64,000 nucleotides of DNA, taken from assembly GCA_008501585.1 (NCBI GenBank), contig QQUN01000021.1:1-64000 (forward strand). The letters run 5' to 3'. The notes below the pieces were generated by a model that saw nothing but the letters and a program-made list of their open reading frames with translations, searched no databases and had not been told where the DNA came from. The DNA comes from Pseudomonadota bacterium. Its GTDB lineage: Bacteria; Pseudomonadota; Gammaproteobacteria; Burkholderiales; Rhodocyclaceae. A program made the translations under genes and the position numbers. Numbering within the stretch: position 1 is the first letter of the stretch; each line of letters starts with the position of its first letter. Of this stretch, positions 1 through 8,700 are shown in pieces.

Positions 1-1
1 A

Positions 2-1150
2 CAACACGCTGCACTCACGGCCTTTCGCCGCCACACCCACGCCCACCCCGAACTGGCTTTCGACGAACACCGCACGGCGGCACTGGTGGCCGACCGGCTC
101 GAAGCCGCCGGCATCGAAACCCACCGAGGTATCGGCCGCACCGGCGTGGTCGGCGTGATCCGCGCCGGCACTTCGACGCGTGCCATCGGCCTGCGTGCCG
201 ACATGGATGCGCTGCCGATGCAGGAGCGCAACACCTTTCCCCACCACTCCAAGCACCCGGGGCGCATGCACGCCTGCGGCCATGACGGACACACCGCCAT
301 GCTGCTCGGCGCGGCCGAACACCTGGCCCGCCACCCCGACTTCGATGGCACCGTGGTGTTCATCTTCCAGCCGGCCGAAGAGGGCGACGGCGGGGGGCGC
401 GAGATGGTCGAAGACGGCCTGTTCGAACGCTTCCCGATGGACGCGGTGTTCGGCCTGCACAACTGGCCGGGCCTGCCGGCCGGCAGCTTCGCCGTGCATG
501 CCGGCCCGGTGATGGCCTCGGCCGACCGCTTCGACATCGAAGTCCTCGGCCACGGCGCGCATGCCGCCATGCCGCATCTCGGCGTGGACCCGGTGGTGGC
601 CGGCGCAGCCCTGGTGCAGGCACTGCAGACCGTGGTCACCCGCACGCGCGATCCGCTCGACCCGGCGGTGCTGTCGGTCACCCAGTTCCATGCCGGCGAG
701 GCCTACAACGTGATCCCCGACCGGGCCCGCCTCACCGGCACGGTACGGGCCTTCTCGACCGAAGTGCAGGCGCTGGTCGAGGCGGCGATGCAGCGCATCT
801 GCCAGGGCATCGGCACCGCCTACAACGTGAATGTGCGCTTCAATTACATGCGGGGATATCCGGCGACCATCAACACCCCCGCCGAAGCGGCCGTGTGCAC
901 CGAGGTCGCGCGCGCGCTGGTGGGCGAGGGTGGGGTGCGCACCGATGTCAAACCCAGCATGGGAGCGGAGGACTTTGCCTACTTCCTGCACGAGAAGCCG
1001 GGCTGCTATGTCTGGCTGGGCAATGGGCCGGGCGAGGGCGGTTGCACGCTGCACAACCCTAACTACGATTTCAATGATGCGGTGATTCCAACCGGGGTGA
1101 GTTACTGGGTCAATCTTGCACAACGCCTGCTGGCGGCCACGCCGGCGTGA
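2..1150 (+). CDS. M20-family amidohydrolase (hippurate/N-acyl amino acid hydrolase type), 5' end outside window
   Basis: Metal-dependent amidohydrolase of the M20D group, which removes acyl groups from N-acyl amino acids such as hippurate; the exact substrate cannot be read. The open frame runs to the window edge, and the codons before the GTG at 86 already give family sequence (a HAHPELAF segment), so the true start lies upstream. Visible landmarks: GLRADMDALP, the metal-binding MHACGHDGH near nt 265-291, and EEGDGGG with the catalytic/metal glutamates. The C-terminal part has the usual MGAEDFAYF motif. 382 residues are visible against roughly 390-400 for the family, so only a short N-terminal piece is missing. 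The next gene starts 17 nt after the stop on the same strand. Confidence 0.93.
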   Translation, partial: QHAALTAFRRHTHAHPELAFDEHRTAALVADRLEAAGIETHRGIGRTGVVGVIRAGTSTRAIGLRADMDALPMQERNTFPHHSKHPGRMHACGHDGHTAMLLGAAEHLARHPDFDGTVVFIFQPAEEGDGGGREMVEDGLFERFPMDAVFGLHNWPGLPAGSFAVHAGPVMASADRFDIEVLGHGAHAAMPHLGVDPVVAGAALVQALQTVVTRTRDPLDPAVLSVTQFHAGEAYNVIPDRARLTGTVRAFSTEVQALVEAAMQRICQGIGTAYNVNVRFNYMRGYPATINTPAEAAVCTEVARALVGEGGVRTDVKPSMGAEDFAYFLHEKPGCYVWLGNGPGEGGCTLHNPNYDFNDAVIPTGVSYWVNLAQRLLAATPA

Positions 1151-1166
1151 TCAACGGAACCCACGC

Positions 1167-3650
1167 ATGAACATCCTGCGCCTCGCCTTGCGCATGTTGC
1201 TGCGCGACCTGCGCGCCGGCGAGCTGCATTTGCTCGCCCTGGCCCTGATCGTCGCCGTGGCCAGCCTGAGCAGTGTCGGCTTTCTCACCGACCGGGTCGG
1301 GCGCAGCCTCGACCGCGAAGCCAACCAGCTGCTCGGCGGCGACCTGCTGCTCAGCGCCGACCACGAATGGCCGGAGTCTTTCCGCCAGTTGGCGCGCTCC
1401 GAAGGCCTTCAGCTGGCCGATACCTATGTGTTCTCGAGCATGGTGGGCACCGAGGCGGCGGTGCAATTGGCGGCGATCAAGGCCGTTGGCGACGGCTATC
1501 CGCTGCGTGGCAGTGTGCGTATCGCCCCGGCCCGCAACGCGCCGGATGCCGTGGTGGGCGCCATTCCCGGCCGTGGCGAGATCTGGCCGGACGAGCGGGT
1601 GATTGCCGCGCTCGGCGTGTCGGTGGGCGATACGGTGCAACTCGGTCTGCTGAACATGACGATCGCCGGCGTGCTGACCTTTGAATCCGACCGCGGCGCC
1701 AATTTCTTCAGCATGCTGCCGCGGGTCATGGTCAATGCCGCCGATCTGCCCGCCACCGGCTTGATCCAGACCGGATCGCGCGTGTCCTACCGTCTGCATG
1801 TGGCGGGCGAATCCACAGCGGTCGGTCGCTTCCGCGAGCGGGCGACGAGCGTCCTCGCGCGCGGGCAGAGCATCGAGTCGATCGACAACGCCCGACCCGA
1901 AGTGCGGGTGGCGCTGGAGCGCGCCGAGCGTTTCCTGCGTCTAGCGGCGAGCCTGTCGGTGGTGCTGGCCGCCGTGGCCATCGGCCTGAGCGCGCGCCGG
2001 TTCATGGCCCGCCACCTCGATGGCTGCGCCGTGCTGCGCTGCCTCGGCGCCCGTCAGACGCAATTGATCCAGCTGTTTCTGGTGGAGTTCGTGGTTTTCG
2101 GGCTGATCGCCTCGGTCATTGGCATCGTGCTGGGCTGGGCCTTCCAGACGCTGCTGGCCGGTGGGCTCGGTGAGGTGCTGCGGGTTGCCTTGCCGGCGCC
2201 GTCGCTGCTGCCGGTGATGCACGGCCTGGTGGTGGGGCTGGCCCTGCTGCTGGGGTTCGTGCTGCCCTACCTGATCGGTCTGGCGCGGGTGCCGGCCCTG
2301 CGGGTGATGCGGCGTGAAATGGGCGAGGGCATCGCGCTGGCCCGGCTGGCCTGGGGCTGCGGGCTGGCCGTGCTGGTGGCGATCGTGCTGTGGGTGGCCA
2401 ATGACTTCAAGCTCGGGTTGTGGATCTCCGTCGGTTTCCTGGCCGCGCTCGGTGGCTTCGCAGCCCTGAGCGGCGCCGGCTTTACGGTGCTGGCGCGTTT
2501 CGCTGCAACCGTCAATGGCGGCTGGCGGCAGGGGCTGCTGGCGCTCAAGCGGCGCCTGGGCAGCCAGGTGATCCAGGCCACCGCGGTCGGCCTCGGCCTG
2601 ATGGCCTTGCTCTTGCTGACCCTGGTGCGTGCCGACCTGTTGTCGGCCTGGCGCGATACCGTCCCGCCCGATGCGCCGAACCGTTTCGTGATCAACCTCC
2701 AGCCAGACCAGCAACAGGCCTTTCTGGCGTTTTTCCGCGATGCGGGGCAGCCCGAGCCCGAGTTGATGCCGATGATCCGCGGACGGCTGATGGCCATCAA
2801 CGGCCAGGCCGTGGCGCCGGAGCGCTACGCGGAGGACCGCGCCCGGCGGCTGGCCGAGCGGGAGTTCAATCTCTCGTATTCGAGCGCCTTGCCCCAGGGC
2901 AATGTGCTCGACGAAGGCGCCTGGCATGGCACCGGCGGGCCGGCGTTTTCGGTCGAGGCCGGGGTGGCCAGGTCGCTGGGCGTGTCGGTCGGCGACACGG
3001 TGACCTTCGATGTGGCCGGCCAGCAGGTGACGGCGCCGGTGACCAGCCAGCGCAGCCTGCGTTGGGATTCGATGCGGGTAAACTTCTTCTTCCTCGCTTC
3101 GCCGGGCGTGCTCGATCAATTCCCGGCCAGCCTGATCACCAGCTTCTACCTGCCACGCGAGGCGCAGGAGTTTTCGCTGGCGCTGATCCGTGCGTTCCCG
3201 AATATCTCGGTGATCGATGTCGGCGCGGTGATGGGGCAGGTCGAGACCATGATCGACAAGCTGATCACCATCGTTGAACTGGTCTTCGGCTTTGCCGTCA
3301 TCGCCGGCGTGGTGGTGCTGTTCGCCGCCTTGCAGTCCACCCGCGATGAGCGCGCGCGCGAGTTTGCCGTCATGCGTACCCTGGGGGCACGCGCGCAGCA
3401 GCTCCGGCAGAGCCTGCTGATCGAGTTTGCCGCCATGGGGGCTGCCGCGGGTGCGCTTGCCGGCGCCGGTGCCAGCCTGGTCGGCTGGCTGCTCGCCGTG
3501 CGGGTGTTCGACATGCCGTATGCGCCTGCGCCGGGGCCGGTGTTGATTGGCGCGCTCGCCGGCGCGCTGGGGGTCATGCTGGTGGGCTGGCTGGGTGCTG
3601 GCAAACTGTTGCGCCAGTCGCCGCTGCAACTGCTGCGCGAGGCGGTGTAA
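1167..3650 (+). CDS. ybbP: ABC transporter permease, FtsX/MacB type (YbbP-like)
   Basis: Large 828-residue inner-membrane permease. An N-terminal membrane segment (about residues 16-36) is followed by a periplasmic MacB-type region, a first FtsX module (about 255-380), central membrane segments, a second periplasmic region and a C-terminal FtsX module with the LGAR motif typical of these permeases. Length and two-FtsX layout match E. coli YbbP (about 800 residues). I chose the ATG at 1167 because the protein then begins MNILRLALRMLLRD, usual for the family; an in-frame start at 1116 would overlap the preceding gene. YbbP normally sits beside its ATPase YbbA and the esterase TesA. Here those genes lie about 58 kb away (60793-62122). 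Substrate unknown; export of lipid-like material is inferred only. Confidence 0.88.
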   Translation: MNILRLALRMLLRDLRAGELHLLALALIVAVASLSSVGFLTDRVGRSLDREANQLLGGDLLLSADHEWPESFRQLARSEGLQLADTYVFSSMVGTEAAVQLAAIKAVGDGYPLRGSVRIAPARNAPDAVVGAIPGRGEIWPDERVIAALGVSVGDTVQLGLLNMTIAGVLTFESDRGANFFSMLPRVMVNAADLPATGLIQTGSRVSYRLHVAGESTAVGRFRERATSVLARGQSIESIDNARPEVRVALERAERFLRLAASLSVVLAAVAIGLSARRFMARHLDGCAVLRCLGARQTQLIQLFLVEFVVFGLIASVIGIVLGWAFQTLLAGGLGEVLRVALPAPSLLPVMHGLVVGLALLLGFVLPYLIGLARVPALRVMRREMGEGIALARLAWGCGLAVLVAIVLWVANDFKLGLWISVGFLAALGGFAALSGAGFTVLARFAATVNGGWRQGLLALKRRLGSQVIQATAVGLGLMALLLLTLVRADLLSAWRDTVPPDAPNRFVINLQPDQQQAFLAFFRDAGQPEPELMPMIRGRLMAINGQAVAPERYAEDRARRLAEREFNLSYSSALPQGNVLDEGAWHGTGGPAFSVEAGVARSLGVSVGDTVTFDVAGQQVTAPVTSQRSLRWDSMRVNFFFLASPGVLDQFPASLITSFYLPREAQEFSLALIRAFPNISVIDVGAVMGQVETMIDKLITIVELVFGFAVIAGVVVLFAALQSTRDERAREFAVMRTLGARAQQLRQSLLIEFAAMGAAAGALAGAGASLVGWLLAVRVFDMPYAPAPGPVLIGALAGALGVMLVGWLGAGKLLRQSPLQLLREAV

Positions 3651-3698
3651 GCGGATGCCGCTGATATACTCGGCCTCCTTTTTCCGACGGACATTGCA

Positions 3699-5117
3699 GT
3701 GACCGAGCAAGAGATTCAATACGCCTTGATTGCCGCCCTGGGGGTGTTGTTGCTGGCCGTTCTGGTGTTGATCCTGCGGGTGCGGCGGCTGGAGTCGGCC
3801 TTGCCCGGGCAACTGGTTAGCGCGGTGCACGATGCGCTGGAAACCCAGCACCGAGAAATGCTCGGCGATCTGCACAGCGGCTTGGGCCGGCAGACCGACC
3901 GGCTCACCGAGACCAGCGAAGCACAAGGCGAGCGGCTGCGCGGGCGTGTCGACGGCGAACTGCGCCTGACCCGTGACGCGATGCATGGTTTGCAGTCGCT
4001 GATGCAGTCGCAACTGGCCGATCAGCGCAGCGAGATGCAGCTGCGGCTGAACGAGCTGAGCAGCGCCCTGCAAAGCGCCAATGCCCGCCTGCGCAGCGAC
4101 ATGATCGAGCAGACCCTGGCGCGGCTGGGCGAACATGCCCGTGCCGACCGGGAGCTGCTGCAGAACGGCCTGCGCAGTGCCTCCGAGCAGATGGCGCAGA
4201 GCAGCGAGGCGCTCAACCGTACGGTCAACGAGCGTCTGGAGGCGATCACCGGCCAGGTGCATCAGCGCCTGGACGAGGGCTTCAAGAAGACCAACGAGAC
4301 CTTCGCCAATGTGATGGCACGACTGGCCACCATTGACGAGGCGCAGCGGAAGATCGACGGTCTGACCACCAATGTGGTGAGCCTGCAGGAGTTGCTTGGC
4401 GACAAGCGCGCCCGGGGTGCCTTTGGCGAGGTGCAGCTCGAGGCCTTGGTGCGCAATGCCTTGCCGCCCGATGGCTTCGAATTCCAGGCGACATTGTCGG
4501 GCAACGTGCGGGTCGATTGCCTGCTCACGCTCCCCGAGCCGACCGGCCGGGTGGCGGTGGACTCCAAGTTCCCGCTCGAAAACTATCACCGGATGTTCGA
4601 AGCCGGGCTGGCCGAGTCCGACCGCCGGGTGGCGCAAAGCGGTTTCCGCACGGACGTGAAGCGCCATGTGGACGCGATCGCCGGCAAGTACATCATTCCG
4701 GGCGAGACCTCCGATGGCGCGGTGATGTTCGTCCCCGCCGAGGCCGTGTTCGCGGAGATCCACGCCTATCACCCGGAGCTGGTGGCCTACGCCCAGGAGC
4801 GGCGGGTGTGGATCGTTTCGCCGACCACGTTGATGGCTATCCTCAATACGGCGCGCGCGGTGCTCAAGGACGTGGAAACGCGCAAGCAGATCCATGTGAT
4901 CAAGGACGCGCTCGCCAAACTGGCCAAGGATTTTCATCGTTTCGACGAGCGCATGCAGGCGCTGGCCCGGCACATCGAACAGGCCGGCAAGGACGTCAAG
5001 GACGTTCAGGTCAGCTCACGCAAGATCAGCGCGCACTTCCAGAAGATCGAGTCGGCCAAGCTCGACGAACTGCCCGAAGACCTCGGCGAAGACTCCGATG
5101 AGCCCGACGACGCCTAA
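3699..5117 (+). CDS. rmuC: DNA recombination protein RmuC
   Basis: RmuC-family protein of 472 residues; the family limits inversions and rearrangements at short inverted repeats and carries a nuclease-like fold. An N-terminal hydrophobic stretch (about residues 7-27) could anchor it in the membrane. It is followed by a long predicted coiled coil rich in Gln, Glu, Arg and Leu (about 30-230) and the conserved RmuC domain (about 240-440), with GDKRARGAFGEVQLE and VDSKFPLENYHRM as landmarks. The GTG start at 3699 gives the membrane segment immediately. The C-terminus is acidic. The gene stands alone, with a TATACT-like -10 at 3663-3668 upstream and a tandem repeat downstream. Confidence 0.93.
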   Translation: MTEQEIQYALIAALGVLLLAVLVLILRVRRLESALPGQLVSAVHDALETQHREMLGDLHSGLGRQTDRLTETSEAQGERLRGRVDGELRLTRDAMHGLQSLMQSQLADQRSEMQLRLNELSSALQSANARLRSDMIEQTLARLGEHARADRELLQNGLRSASEQMAQSSEALNRTVNERLEAITGQVHQRLDEGFKKTNETFANVMARLATIDEAQRKIDGLTTNVVSLQELLGDKRARGAFGEVQLEALVRNALPPDGFEFQATLSGNVRVDCLLTLPEPTGRVAVDSKFPLENYHRMFEAGLAESDRRVAQSGFRTDVKRHVDAIAGKYIIPGETSDGAVMFVPAEAVFAEIHAYHPELVAYAQERRVWIVSPTTLMAILNTARAVLKDVETRKQIHVIKDALAKLAKDFHRFDERMQALARHIEQAGKDVKDVQVSSRKISAHFQKIESAKLDELPEDLGEDSDEPDDA

Positions 5118-5205
5118 CGGCTCGCCCGATGCTCGCATCATGACATCAACTCGCCGCCCCAGCCCCCACGAGGCACAGCGAATACAGTGAACGCCGGGAG
5201 CTCCT

Positions 5206-5357
5206 CGCCCGCCGGCAGGGCCGCCCCAAGGTCGGGCGCAGCCCCCTCGGGGGGCAGCGAGCGGAGTGAGCTGGGGGTCCTTCGCCCGCCCGCCGGGCCG
5301 CCCCAAGGGCGGGCGCGGCCCCCTCGGGGGGCAGCGAACGGAGTGAGCGTGGGGGCC
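5206..5357. repeat. Two tandem copies of a GC-rich intergenic repeat (period 77 bp)
   Basis: Two near-identical units lie at about 5206-5279 and 5283-5357. Both share the order CGCCCGCC, GGGCCGCCCCAAGG, GCCCCCTCGGGGGGCAGCGA, CGGAGTGAG and a closing run of G. Each holds a CCCCCTCGGGGGG-type palindrome able to fold. The pair fills the space between the convergent ends of rmuC and moaA, leaving 3 nt before the moaA stop. Similar repeats are familiar from intergenic regions of betaproteobacteria; that statement is from general knowledge, not a search. A possible role in transcription termination from both sides is inferred. Reading frames through it on both strands look like repeat artefacts. Confidence 0.85.
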
Positions 5358-5360
5358 CTT

Positions 5361-6407
5361 TTATCCGCCGATATACGACATCTCGATGCGCTTGAGCGCA
5401 TGCGTATTTTCGGTGCGGATTTCCGAATAGCGATCATTGCGCCCCTGCCAGGTGCGATGGATGATCGCAGCCAGTTCCTCGTCGGTGGCGCCGTCGCGCA
5501 GTGCGGTGCGCAAGTCGTGCCCCTCGTTGGCGAACAGGCAGGTGTAGAGCTTGCCTTCGGTCGACAGGCGGATGCGCGTACAGGTGCTGCAAAACGCTTG
5601 CGTGACCGATGAGATCACGCCGACTTCGCCGTCCCCATCGAGGTAGCGCCAGCGCTCGGCGACTTCGCCGGTGTAGTTCGGCTCGGAGGATTCGACCGGG
5701 AACACGGCGTGAATGCGGTCGATGACCTCGCGTGAGGGCACGACTTCATCCAGCCGCCAGCCATTGGAGGCGCCGACATCCATGTATTCGATGAAGCGCA
5801 GGATGTGGCCGGAGCCCTTGAAGTGCCGGGCCATGTCGACGATCTGGTGGTCATTCACGCCGCGCTTGACCACCATGTTGACCTTCACCGGCATCAGTCC
5901 GGCCTCGCGCGCGGCTTCGATGCCGGCGAGCACGTCGGCGACCGGAAAGTCGGCGTCGTTGATCTTCTTGAAAATGGCGTCGTCGAGTGCGTCGAGGCTG
6001 ACGGTGACCCGGTGCAGGCCGGCGTCGGCCAGCTTCTGTGCCATGCGGGGCAGCAGTACACCGTTTGTCGTCAGCGTGATCTCGACATCCGGTAGTGCGG
6101 CCAGGGCTTTGATCAGTTGCTCGACGTTTCGGCGCAGCAGCGGCTCGCCGCCGGTGATCCGGATCTTGCGTACGCCATGGGCGACGAAGATGCGTGCGAT
6201 GCGCACGATCTCTTCGAAGCTGAGCAGCTCGGAGCGGGCGAGAAACGGGTAGTCCTTGCCGAACACCGCGCGCGGCATGCAGTACACGCAGCGGAAGTTG
6301 CAGCGGTCGGTCACCGAGATGCGCAGGTCGCGCACGGGGCGCCCGCGCTGGTCGGTGAGCTTGAACGGTTCGGCGGTGCTGATCGAATTGGGAGCCATCG
6401 GATTCAA
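5361..6407 (-). CDS. moaA: GTP 3',8-cyclase MoaA
   Basis: Radical-SAM enzyme for the first step of molybdenum cofactor synthesis, converting GTP to 3',8-cyclo-GTP, which MoaC then processes. 348 residues. The N-terminal 4Fe-4S site is the CNFRCVYC motif (about residues 35-42), followed by the GGEPL SAM-binding motif. A second C-terminal cluster site is seen as FCSTCTR plus a later Cys. The chain ends in Gly-Gly, essential in MoaA. The start is either the first Met or the Met three codons later; both precede family sequence. Downstream are tandem repeats, upstream tRNA-Asn on the same strand. No other moa genes are in the window. Confidence 0.97.
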   Translation of the reverse strand: MNPMAPNSISTAEPFKLTDQRGRPVRDLRISVTDRCNFRCVYCMPRAVFGKDYPFLARSELLSFEEIVRIARIFVAHGVRKIRITGGEPLLRRNVEQLIKALAALPDVEITLTTNGVLLPRMAQKLADAGLHRVTVSLDALDDAIFKKINDADFPVADVLAGIEAAREAGLMPVKVNMVVKRGVNDHQIVDMARHFKGSGHILRFIEYMDVGASNGWRLDEVVPSREVIDRIHAVFPVESSEPNYTGEVAERWRYLDGDGEVGVISSVTQAFCSTCTRIRLSTEGKLYTCLFANEGHDLRTALRDGATDEELAAIIHRTWQGRNDRYSEIRTENTHALKRIEMSYIGG

Positions 6408-6430
6408 CAGTTTGGTGAATTCCTGCCGAT

Positions 6431-6459
6431 GTTATAGCAGACAGCGCGGGGACGGTCTT
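6431..6459 (-). promoter_or_regulatory. Possible moaA promoter
   Basis: Reading the minus strand, TATAAC (6436-6431) lies 17 nt after AAGACC (6459-6454) and about 25 nt before the moaA start. The -10 is good but the -35 matches only the central GAC, so this is a weak call. Confidence 0.3.
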
Positions 6460-6550
6460 GTTCGCACGCAATTCCGGGGCATTTGCGCAGCAGGGCGGTG
6501 GCGGGTGCGCTATGGATCGTGTCGATCTGATACGCTCGACAACAGAATAG

Positions 6551-6582
6551 AAAAAGGGGCTGTCGCATGGCGACAACCCCTT
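6551..6582 (-). terminator. Rho-independent terminator after tRNA-Asn
   Basis: On the minus strand a stem with arms at 6571-6580 and 6556-6565 (one internal mismatch, 5-nt loop) is followed by five T. It starts 10 nt after the tRNA 3' end and closes that transcription unit before moaA. Confidence 0.8.
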
Positions 6583-6589
6583 GTATTCT

Positions 6590-6665
6590 TGGCTCCCCGA
6601 CCTGGGCTCGAACCAGGGACACACGGATTAACAGTCCGTTGCTCTACCGACTGAGCTATCGGGGA
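6590..6665 (-). tRNA. tRNA-Asn (GTT)
   Basis: 76-nt cloverleaf read from the minus strand. The acceptor arms TCCCCGA and TCGGGGA pair fully, the D-arm has AGCTCAGTCGGTAGAGC, the anticodon loop CTGTTAA carries GTT, and the T-loop is GTTCGAGCC. The CCA end is encoded. It has its own promoter (6681-6709) and terminator (6551-6582). Confidence 0.98.
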
Positions 6666-6680
6666 ACTGAAGAAGCGCAA

Positions 6681-6709
6681 ATTATAGAAACGGTAAGAGG
6701 GTCTGTCAA
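6681..6709 (-). promoter_or_regulatory. Consensus sigma-70 promoter for tRNA-Asn
   Basis: On the minus strand TTGACA (6709-6704) and TATAAT (6686-6681) are both perfect consensus hexamers, separated by exactly 17 nt. The predicted start falls about 9 nt before the tRNA 5' end. This is the strongest promoter-like sequence in the window together with the one before the tRNA-Gly array. Confidence 0.92.
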
Positions 6710-6780
6710 CGTCTTTTTGTCGATTATGTGAGAAAATGCTATCCGACTAATCCGCCTGCAACCTCCTGTCGTGAGTTGCC

Positions 6781-8640
6781 ATGAATTTTGAAGATACGGT
6801 TTACGTAAAGACCGAACTCGGTGACGCCAGAGCAAAGCAACCGCGCTCGATCAGTTCGCATGAACTGCGGGCGACGCTGTTGCTGATCGATGGCCGGATT
6901 ACGGTGCGTGAGATGAAGCGCCGCTTCGGATCCTCGCTGGCCATTGATCCGGCGGTCAGCGAACTGTTGCGCGAAGGGCTGATCCAGGCCAAGGCCGCAC
7001 CGGCGGTTGTGCCGGTCGATCACGATGCGCCCGACGACGCTGAACTGGACGCAGCTGCGCCAGACGACACCATTCCTCTGCCTGACGACCGTCCAGCAGA
7101 AGCGCCGGCGCAGCCGGAAGCTGCCGATGCCCTGGCCGAGAGCGACCTGGCCGAGGCGCGTGTTGAGCCGGTGGTGGTGGCCGAGGCGCTTCCGGTCGTG
7201 GCGGATGATCCGTCTTCAATGCAGGAGCCGGTGCTGAACGCCAAACCGGCCGACGTGCCGCCGCCAACGCTGGAGGTTCGCCCGCGCCTTGGCGACAGTA
7301 CCCGTGGGGGGCTGATTGCTGTCGGATTCTTCGTCGAGCGGCTGTGGAAGGGGTTTTTGCCGGCACTCGCCGTGGTGCTGGTGGGGGTGCTGATTGTCGG
7401 CGCGTTCCTGCTGCCTGAGCGCTACCGTGGCGACATTGAAGCGGGTATGACTGCGTACCTGGGAACGCCGGCACGGTTTGGCGGTGTGCGCGTAGCGTTC
7501 GCCGGTGGCGGTGCCTTGCAGTTGCGTGATGTTCGCGTCGACGCCTTGCCGTCGCTACGGGCGGAGCAGGTCTACCTGATTCCCGATTGGGCGGCGTCGA
7601 TTCGCGCCGTCGACTGGCGTTTTCATGTCCGTATCACCGACTTGCAGGGGGCGCCCTCTGCCTTGGCGCGCTTGCTTGCCGCGCCCTCGCGTCCCGAGAT
7701 GGTGAGTGAAACGACGCTGGAGCGTGTCAGTGTGGCGGTGGCGGGGGAGCAGTGGGGTGAGTTATCGGGCGTGATTGCGCAGGGTGAGCAGGGGGCTATG
7801 GCGAGCCTGCGGGACGCGCTCGGCGGCGTATCGGTAACGGCATCGCATGATGGTGAGGCCTTGCGGATCGATGCGGTGGCGGTGGATCGCTTGCTGCCGG
7901 TGTTTCCGCAGATTCCGGTCAATACGCTGCAGATCGTCGGGCGGCTCAGCGACGACGCCTTCGACATATCCAGTTTTGGCGCCGCCGCGCTGGATGGGAA
8001 GCTGTCCGGCGCTGCCCGGCTGACCTGGGGGGAAGGTGCCCGGATTGCGGCCGATGTGTCGCTTGCTCAGATCAATGTTGAGCGACTTTTGAACCGGCTC
8101 GGAGCCGGGGGGCGGATCGGCGGGTCGCTGTCTGGCAATTTTGTGCTCGAAGGCATTGCCGCGCACCCCTCTGAAATTCGCGTGGCCTCCGTGCTTGACG
8201 GGCGCTTCGAACTCAGCAACGGCGTGCTCGGCGGCATGGATTTTGGTGCCGCCATGCGCGAACGGGGAGGCGGGAAGATCCAGGGTGGCGAGACCCGGTT
8301 CGAGCTGCTGGCCGGCGCGGTGACGCGCAAGGATGGGGGGGTCGAGATCCAGGTCTCCCGGCTCGACGCAGGGGCGCTCAATGCCCGCGGAAGCGTACAG
8401 GTGGGGGCGCTGGAGGCCTTGTCGGGGCAGATGAGTACGGTGGTCGGAGCCGGCGCGCGACGTGTGCGCCTGCCGGTGGATGTGGGCGGCTCGCTTGCCG
8501 CCCCGACGCTGGAAGCCCGCCTGCCGCCGGCCTCGGTCGTGCCGACCTCGGCGGCGCCAGAGGCTGCGGATGATACGCCCGAGGCGGGGTCGACGAGCGT
8601 GTCGCTGGAAGTGCCGGTCGCACCGGGCACCTTGCAGTAG
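6781..8640 (+). CDS. Single-pass membrane protein with AsmA-like periplasmic region and extra N-terminal cytoplasmic domain
   Basis: 619 residues; no precise family recognised. Residues 1-71 form a small soluble domain resembling a winged helix (a LLLIDGRITVREMKRRF core). An acidic Ala/Pro-rich linker follows (about 72-180), then one membrane segment (about 192-211). A long beta-rich region resembles the C-terminal part of AsmA/TamB-like proteins, with LDGKLSGAARLTW, GGSLSGNFVLEG and a closing GGSLAAPTLEARLP. AsmA-like proteins work in outer-membrane lipid homeostasis, but that role is inferred here. The ATG at 6781 is preceded by a modest CTCCTGTCGTGAG region and an upstream AT-rich stretch shared with the divergent tRNA promoter. 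A terminator follows directly. Confidence 0.7.
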   Translation: MNFEDTVYVKTELGDARAKQPRSISSHELRATLLLIDGRITVREMKRRFGSSLAIDPAVSELLREGLIQAKAAPAVVPVDHDAPDDAELDAAAPDDTIPLPDDRPAEAPAQPEAADALAESDLAEARVEPVVVAEALPVVADDPSSMQEPVLNAKPADVPPPTLEVRPRLGDSTRGGLIAVGFFVERLWKGFLPALAVVLVGVLIVGAFLLPERYRGDIEAGMTAYLGTPARFGGVRVAFAGGGALQLRDVRVDALPSLRAEQVYLIPDWAASIRAVDWRFHVRITDLQGAPSALARLLAAPSRPEMVSETTLERVSVAVAGEQWGELSGVIAQGEQGAMASLRDALGGVSVTASHDGEALRIDAVAVDRLLPVFPQIPVNTLQIVGRLSDDAFDISSFGAAALDGKLSGAARLTWGEGARIAADVSLAQINVERLLNRLGAGGRIGGSLSGNFVLEGIAAHPSEIRVASVLDGRFELSNGVLGGMDFGAAMRERGGGKIQGGETRFELLAGAVTRKDGGVEIQVSRLDAGALNARGSVQVGALEALSGQMSTVVGAGARRVRLPVDVGGSLAAPTLEARLPPASVVPTSAAPEAADDTPEAGSTSVSLEVPVAPGTLQ

Positions 8641-8655
8641 GCGGCCCCTGAATGT

Positions 8656-8685
8656 AAAAACGGCGCCCCGCGAGGCGCCGTTTTT
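8656..8685. terminator. Bidirectional Rho-independent terminator
   Basis: Perfect stem CGGCGCC (8661-8667) and GGCGCCG (8674-8680), flanked by A5 on the left and T5 on the right. It can therefore terminate transcription arriving from either of the two convergent genes. Confidence 0.9.
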
Positions 8686-8700
8686 CTTACTGCCGAACGT

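Noticed and set aside
1941-4973. 1010-codon open frame antisense to the permease and rmuC genes
   Set aside because: It spans two well-recognised genes, is very rich in His, Gln and Arg as expected of a GC-rich shadow frame, and has no recognisable domain.
5187-5612. Open frames through the tandem repeat on both strands
   Set aside because: Pro/Arg/Gly/Ala repeat translation with no start signal; partly antisense to moaA.
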